Positions 6,458 to 10,345 of a DNA stretch of 10,345 nucleotides are shown here, in pieces. The notes beneath the pieces were generated by a model. The model saw only the letters and a list, made by a program, of their open reading frames with translations, was not told the DNA's origin and made no database searches. The DNA lies in NCBI GenBank assembly GCA_017743275.1, contig JAGHZG010000027.1, positions 1-10,345 on the forward strand, in the 5' to 3' direction. Source of the stretch: Chloroflexota bacterium. Its GTDB lineage: Bacteria; Chloroflexota; Anaerolineae; B4-G1; DUEL01. The position numbers were made by a program, and so were the translations under genes. Every line of letters begins with the position of its first letter. Within the stretch, counting starts at the first letter, position 1.

Positions 6458-7282
6458 ATGACCGCGGTGGTGGCTGTGGCAAACCATAAAGGCGGCGTGG
6501 CCAAGACCACGACCTGCCTCTCCCTGGGCGGCGCTCTGGCGGAGCAGGGGCTCCAGGTCTTGCTGATAGACCTGGACCCTCAGGCGCATCTGACCCTCTC
6601 TCTGGGGCTTCGCCCCGAGGAACTCCGTCACACCGTCGCCGATGCGCTGCTGGAGCAGCAATCCGTCGTGGCGGTCAGTCGGGAGACAGCAGTGGCAGGT
6701 CTGGACCTGGTGCCGGCCAGCGGCGAACTGGTGGTCCTGGACAAAGCCCTCTATGGCCGGCCCGGTTACGAGTACCGGCTGCGGTATGCCCTGGAGCGCA
6801 TGCCCGTTGCCTACGACTTTGTCCTGATGGACTGCCCGCCTTCCTTCGGCACCCTGACCCTCAACGCGCTCACCGCCGCCGATATGCTCATCATCCCGAT
6901 GCAGTGTGAGTACTATGCCTGGCGTTCCCTCCGCCCGATGCTGGAACTGGTGACCGTGGTCCGGCAAAAGACCAACCCCGCCCTCCGCTACCGTCTCCTG
7001 GTGACCATGTACGATGTACGGAGCCGTATTCACCGGCTGATTCTGGAGCAAGTCCGCCGCTTTTTCCCGCAGGCCACTTTTCGGACGATGATCCAGGTGG
7101 ATACCCGGCTGCGGGAGAGCCCGGCCTACGGCCTGCCGGTGACCCAGTACGCCCCGCGCACGCGGGCCGCCGAGCAGTATCGGGCCGTCGCTCAGGAGAT
7201 TATGGAGTGCTTTTCCCCTTCGCCCACCGTTATCGTGGGACGGGAGGAAGCGCGGCCCGTGGAGTATCCCGTCTTTGTATGA
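6458..7282 (+). CDS. Orphan ParA/Soj-family ATPase
   Basis: This 274-residue protein belongs to the ParA/MinD family of deviant Walker ATPases, which dimerise on ATP and use the nucleoid or membrane as a matrix to move cargo. The deviant Walker A motif is KGGVAKTT (K11 signature lysine, K16 catalytic lysine). The A' motif is DLDPQAHLT (D40), and the Walker B aspartate is D125 in YDFVLMDCPPSFG. It has no N-terminal helix-turn-helix, so it is of the small Soj-like type. I chose ATG 6458 because the first strand and the P-loop follow at once, and AGGGAG lies at 6448-6453. A longer in-frame version from 6218 would overlap the previous gene by 232 nt with residues unlike any ParA. No ParB is encoded nearby. 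The membrane sensor starting 21 nt downstream may be its cargo. A chromosome or plasmid partition role cannot be excluded. Confidence 0.93.
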   Translation: MTAVVAVANHKGGVAKTTTCLSLGGALAEQGLQVLLIDLDPQAHLTLSLGLRPEELRHTVADALLEQQSVVAVSRETAVAGLDLVPASGELVVLDKALYGRPGYEYRLRYALERMPVAYDFVLMDCPPSFGTLTLNALTAADMLIIPMQCEYYAWRSLRPMLELVTVVRQKTNPALRYRLLVTMYDVRSRIHRLILEQVRRFFPQATFRTMIQVDTRLRESPAYGLPVTQYAPRTRAAEQYRAVAQEIMECFSPSPTVIVGREEARPVEYPVFV

Positions 7283-7303
7283 GAAATCACGAGGAACAGG
7301 GAT

Positions 7304-9523
7304 ATGAAGTCCTTCAAACGATCGCTGGAAGAACTGTTTTCGGATTTCACCCCTCCACCACCGGAGATCACTCCGCCCACTCCCGCGCCGGAAGCACCGC
7401 CAGCACCAGCCCAGGCCCCTCGCCCGCCCGAAGCGACAGTGGTGCCCCTGGAACGGGAAATGGTCCAGAGGGCGTGGCCCGAAATCCCTTTGATTGGAGC
7501 GCATGTCCGGAACATCCGCTCCCAACTCCTGGGGAATGCGTTGATTATCCTGGCCGTCATCCTCTGGACGGCCTTTCTCCTGGGGAGTGCAACGTCTCGT
7601 TTGCAGCAGGCGATAGCAAAGGCGGAACATGAAACATGGCGCTGGAGCGTTGCCCTGGAGGCGGGGAGAACCGTTATAGATTTGTATACGCTTGTTGACC
7701 GGGGGATCCTGCTTCGGGATCAGAACCTCCTGATAACCGGCCTGGAAGGAATCCGGGAAGGGATACGGGCCGCTGGAGAGCGGCTGGCGGAGAGCGCAAA
7801 AGACCTGCCTCTGAATGACCCTCTTTGGGCGGACATGCTTGCCCTTAAAGCCAGTATCGCTGGAGTGGATCACTGGATAGATTATGCGATAGAGCAGGCC
7901 CAGGGGGGAGATTGGGAAGCAATTGCCAGACTGCAGGCTCAGTTGATATCCTCTTACTTCCAGGAAATCAGTAACGGGATCACCCGCGTCCAGCAAAGGG
8001 CAATGGAGCGCCGTGCTCTTGCGGCAACCGAAGCGGCGATGAATCAAATGTTATTACGCAATATCCTCCTGGCCTGGGGCGCAATCCTGGTTCTGGTGAT
8101 CCTGGGAGTGAATGTCGCTCTTCTGCGCAGCATTGCCGCTCCTCTGGAGCGGATGGAAGAAGCGGCCGCCCGGTTGGCGGCAGGACATCTTGATACTCGC
8201 GTTGCCGTGGAGCGGGCCGATGAGTTTGGCCGCCTGGCCCAGGCCTTTAATGAAATGGCTGACCGCCTGCAGGCTCTGTACAACGAACTGGAAGAGCGGG
8301 TGCAGGAACGGACCCGGGCCCTCCAGGAAGCGAACTACGCCCTCCAGCGGCGGGCCATCCAGTTAGAGGCCAGCGCCGAGGTGAGCCGGTCCATCATCTC
8401 CATATTCAACGTGGACGAATTGCTGCGGCGGGCCGTCAATCTGATTCGGGACCGCTTCGGCTTCTACCACGCGGGCATTTTCCTGATGGACGAGACGGGG
8501 GAGTGGGCGGTATTGCGGGAGGCCACCGGCGAGGCGGGCGCCCAGATGAAGGCCCAGGGCCACCGCCTGCAGGTGGGAGAAACCAGCATGGTCGGCTGGA
8601 CGGCCCTCCATCGCCGCCCCCGCATTGCGCTGGATGTCGGTGAGGACGCGGTCCACTTCGCCAACCCTCTCCTCCCCTACACCCGTTCGGAGATGACTCT
8701 CCCGCTGATGGTCGGCGGTCGCCTCCTGGGGGTGCTGGACGTCCAGTCCACCGAGGAGGCCGCTTTTGATGAGGACGACATCCGTACCCTCCAGAGCATG
8801 GCTGACCAGTTGGCCATCGCGATAGAGAATGCCCGACGGCTCTCCGAAACTGCCGCGCTGCTGGAGGCGACCAGTCCCATCTACCGCTTCAGCCGTCGGC
8901 TGAGCACCGCGGCCACCGTGAATGATGTTGCGGATGTCATCATTGACGCCGTCTCCGAAACCGAGGCGGACGGGTGTGTGGTGGTGGAGTTTGAGTCTTC
9001 CGACGGGGTGCCGGAGATGCTCTCTTACCGGGGGGTCTGGCGGCGAGATCGGGAGCCTATGTTCCAGCCTGGAATGCGAATCGCGGTGACAGAGGCACCC
9101 CTGCCCGCTCCGATGCTGGGCCGGATATGGGTCACTGAGGATGCTCAGCGAGATTCCCAGATGTCGGAAAAGGCTCGGGAACTCTTCCGTGCCACCGGTG
9201 TCGGCGCTCTGGTCCACGTCCCGCTCCGGGTGGGGGATCGGTCCGTTGGTCAGGTCGTCATCCTGCGGTCCACACCGGGTCCCTTCTCTCCGGCGTCGCT
9301 GCGACTTTATGAGGTGATCGGCGACCAGGCCGCCGTCGCCCTGGAGCGGGCCCGCCTGCTGGAAAGTATGCGGCAGCGGGCGGAGCAGGAGGAGGCTCTG
9401 CGGAGTATCGCCGATCAGATTACGGCCACCTTTGACCTGCGGACAGCCCTGCAGACGACGCTGCAGCAACTGGGGCAGGTGCTGGACGCCCGTGGCGGCT
9501 ATGCGGAACTGGGAACCCGGTAG
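7304..9523 (+). CDS. Membrane sensor with HAMP and two GAF domains, no output domain
   Basis: This 739-residue protein has an unusual cytoplasmic N-terminus: a basic peptide (MKSFKRSLEELF) and then a proline-rich stretch at about 17-42. A first membrane helix follows at about 76-96. A mostly helical extracytoplasmic region (about 97-250) resembles a four-helix-bundle sensor. The second membrane helix is at about 252-275 and HAMP at about 276-322. The signalling helix (about 323-357) closely matches that of the upstream kinase. GAF domains lie at about 370-510 and 530-683. The last 50 residues look like the opening of a third GAF domain (ALRSIADQITATFDLRTALQ) but stop at LGTR. There is no HisKA, cyclase or methyl-accepting domain, so output must go through partners. 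The stop is directly followed by repeats, so the C-terminus may be truncated, although short tails of this kind may be natural. It follows parA by 21 nt. Confidence 0.9.
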   Translation: MKSFKRSLEELFSDFTPPPPEITPPTPAPEAPPAPAQAPRPPEATVVPLEREMVQRAWPEIPLIGAHVRNIRSQLLGNALIILAVILWTAFLLGSATSRLQQAIAKAEHETWRWSVALEAGRTVIDLYTLVDRGILLRDQNLLITGLEGIREGIRAAGERLAESAKDLPLNDPLWADMLALKASIAGVDHWIDYAIEQAQGGDWEAIARLQAQLISSYFQEISNGITRVQQRAMERRALAATEAAMNQMLLRNILLAWGAILVLVILGVNVALLRSIAAPLERMEEAAARLAAGHLDTRVAVERADEFGRLAQAFNEMADRLQALYNELEERVQERTRALQEANYALQRRAIQLEASAEVSRSIISIFNVDELLRRAVNLIRDRFGFYHAGIFLMDETGEWAVLREATGEAGAQMKAQGHRLQVGETSMVGWTALHRRPRIALDVGEDAVHFANPLLPYTRSEMTLPLMVGGRLLGVLDVQSTEEAAFDEDDIRTLQSMADQLAIAIENARRLSETAALLEATSPIYRFSRRLSTAATVNDVADVIIDAVSETEADGCVVVEFESSDGVPEMLSYRGVWRRDREPMFQPGMRIAVTEAPLPAPMLGRIWVTEDAQRDSQMSEKARELFRATGVGALVHVPLRVGDRSVGQVVILRSTPGPFSPASLRLYEVIGDQAAVALERARLLESMRQRAEQEEALRSIADQITATFDLRTALQTTLQQLGQVLDARGGYAELGTR

Positions 9524-9550
9524 CGCGAAAGACGCGAAAGGCGCGAAATT
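9524..9550. repeat. Three tandem 9-bp units, CGCGAAANN
   Basis: CGCGAAAGA, CGCGAAAGG and CGCGAAATT start at the first base after the sensor stop. The last unit runs into AAATTCGTG, a word also present in the palindrome at 3113-3180. Confidence 0.8.
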
Positions 9551-9606
9551 CGTGATGCGTGAAACGTGAAACGTGAAACGTGAAACGTGAAGCGTGAAAC
9601 GTGAGA
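9551..9606. repeat. Eight tandem heptamers, consensus CGTGAAA
   Basis: Eight 7-bp units run without gaps: CGTGATG, four of CGTGAAA, CGTGAAG, CGTGAAA and CGTGAGA. Five perfect GTGAAAC words result (9559, 9566, 9573, 9580 and 9594). This equals one half of the bacterial parS consensus, but the copies are direct repeats, not inverted. Confidence 0.9.
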
Positions 9607-9607
9607 G

Positions 9608-9656
9608 GCGATACGCGATAAGCGATACGCGATAAGCGATACGCGATACGCGATAA
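9608..9656. repeat. Seven tandem heptamers, GCGATAC/GCGATAA
   Basis: Seven gap-free 7-bp units vary only in the last base, in the order C, A, C, A, C, C, A. They begin one base after the CGTGAAA block ends and stop just before the ribosome binding site of the next gene. Confidence 0.92.
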
Positions 9657-9657
9657 C

Positions 9658-9662
9658 GGAGG
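9658..9662 (+). promoter_or_regulatory. Ribosome binding site GGAGG
   Basis: GGAGG lies eight bases before the ATG at 9671 and supports that start. It is the first non-repeat sequence after the heptamer array. Confidence 0.7.
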
Positions 9663-9670
9663 CACATCGG

Positions 9671-10345
9671 ATGCCCGATACCCAACGGCAAAGCGAGATA
9701 ACCGAATTTCAGGCCTGGCAGGTCCGCGCACTGCGGGTTCTCCTGGGCGTGCTGGCAGTTGCCGCGACGCCGGTGATCATTTTCACCACCATGGAGGCAA
9801 TTCGCTATCCGGAGCGGGGTGCGGCGGCACCGCTGTTCGGCGCCTTCTACGTCCTTCTACTCCTCCTGGCGTTTCTTCGCCGAGTTCCCCATCGGATCCG
9901 GCTCATTGGATTCCTGACGGTGGGCTACGCGGTGGCAGTGATCGCCTTTATGCGAGGTGGGCTGGTCGGGGACGGTCGCCTCTATCTGATGATTCTCCCC
10001 TTGCTGGCCATAATCCTCTCCGACCTGCGCCTGGGTCTGGCGGCGGGCGTCTTCAGTTTGCTCATCCATCTGGCTTTTGTGCTGTTTGCCCAAATGGGAT
10101 GGCTCTCCCAATGGGTTGTGGTGAAGGAAAACCCGATGGCCCTCGGCGACTGGATCAGCGCCTCGGCCGTCTTCCTGATGTTGCTGGCGGGCCTGCTGGC
10201 TGTCGTGGGGCTTTCCAACCGTTCGCTTGTTCAGGCGCTGCGGTCGGTCCGAGAGTCGGCACAGGAACTGACGGCTACCTATCAGTTGCTGGAAGGCCAG
10301 ACCCGGGAACTGGAACGGCGGGCCCGCTGGCTGGAGGCCGCGACA
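9671..10345 (+). CDS. Six-helix membrane sensor, N-terminal part (3' end outside the window)
   Basis: The frame is open for 225 codons to the window end. Six hydrophobic segments are visible, at about residues 20-40, 52-70, 77-95, 103-117, 120-140 and 161-182, with short loops. This suits an integral-membrane sensor domain of the MASE/7TM type, although I cannot name the family. From about 183 the chain becomes a charged helix (SVRESAQELTATYQLLEGQ, then RELERRARWLEAA) like the signalling helices that precede GAF domains in the two upstream sensors. A GAF domain and perhaps a kinase domain probably follow outside the window, but this is inference. The start has a good ribosome binding site. 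The gene is separated from the previous sensor by 147 bp of repeats, so it may share a transcript or have its own promoter. I see no clear promoter in that gap. Confidence 0.85.
   Translation, partial: MPDTQRQSEITEFQAWQVRALRVLLGVLAVAATPVIIFTTMEAIRYPERGAAAPLFGAFYVLLLLLAFLRRVPHRIRLIGFLTVGYAVAVIAFMRGGLVGDGRLYLMILPLLAIILSDLRLGLAAGVFSLLIHLAFVLFAQMGWLSQWVVVKENPMALGDWISASAVFLMLLAGLLAVVGLSNRSLVQALRSVRESAQELTATYQLLEGQTRELERRARWLEAAT

Noticed and set aside
6401..8047. Long minus-strand open frame (548 codons) opposite ParA and the second sensor
   Set aside because: It runs across two genuine + strand genes and their gap, and has no domain pattern.
9551..9606. A complete parS site
   Set aside because: Only direct right-hand half-sites occur. 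The left half needed for the inverted repeat (GTTTCAC before GTGAAAC) is absent.
9524..9656. CRISPR array
   Set aside because: The units are 7-9 bp with no spacers, and there are no cas genes.
9538..9660. Repetitive peptide (SRFTFHV and SRIAYRV motifs) on the minus strand
   Set aside because: It is only the translation of the 7-bp tandem repeats. A 7-bp period cycles through all frames and leaves none of them stopped, so open frames arise by accident.

Overview
The window is GC-rich and gene-dense, and every gene I can support lies on the + strand. The style of the signalling proteins (tandem HAMP-GAF sensors, DivK-like single-domain receivers, a DUF3782-type protein) and heptamer-repeat intergenic DNA suggest a Chloroflexota bacterium, perhaps of the Anaerolineae type. 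That assignment is inference from protein style, not a database result.

Layout. (1) 1-2037: the glycyl-tRNA synthetase beta subunit gene, missing only its extreme 5' end unless it is a GlyQ-GlyS fusion. (2) 2038-2274: an intergenic region with five heptamer repeats, a PhoB-box-like direct repeat, an extended -10 promoter and a leader hairpin followed by a T run. (3) 2275-3088: two consecutive single-domain response regulators. (4) 3089-3230: a gap holding a 68-nt near-perfect palindrome. (5) 3231-7282 and on to 9523: four tightly packed genes (gaps of 3, 8 and 21 nt). They encode a membrane sensor histidine kinase, a coiled-coil protein with a PD-(D/E)XK-like C-terminus, an orphan ParA/Soj ATPase, and a second membrane sensor with HAMP and GAF domains but no kinase or other output domain. 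(6) 9524-9670: a gap made almost wholly of 9-bp and 7-bp tandem repeats. (7) 9671 to the window end: the 5' part of a third membrane sensor with six predicted membrane helices.

How the genes may work together. The histidine kinase has no receiver domain, and the two upstream receivers have no output domain, so they are natural candidates for a split phosphorelay. The ParA ATPase has no ParB in view. It sits directly before a membrane sensor whose cytoplasmic N-terminus is a short basic peptide on a proline-rich tether. ParA family ATPases also position protein clusters such as chemotaxis arrays and carboxysomes, so a ParA-positioned sensory cluster is the most interesting hypothesis here. It is inference. 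No mobile element, CRISPR array, tRNA or rRNA was recognised.
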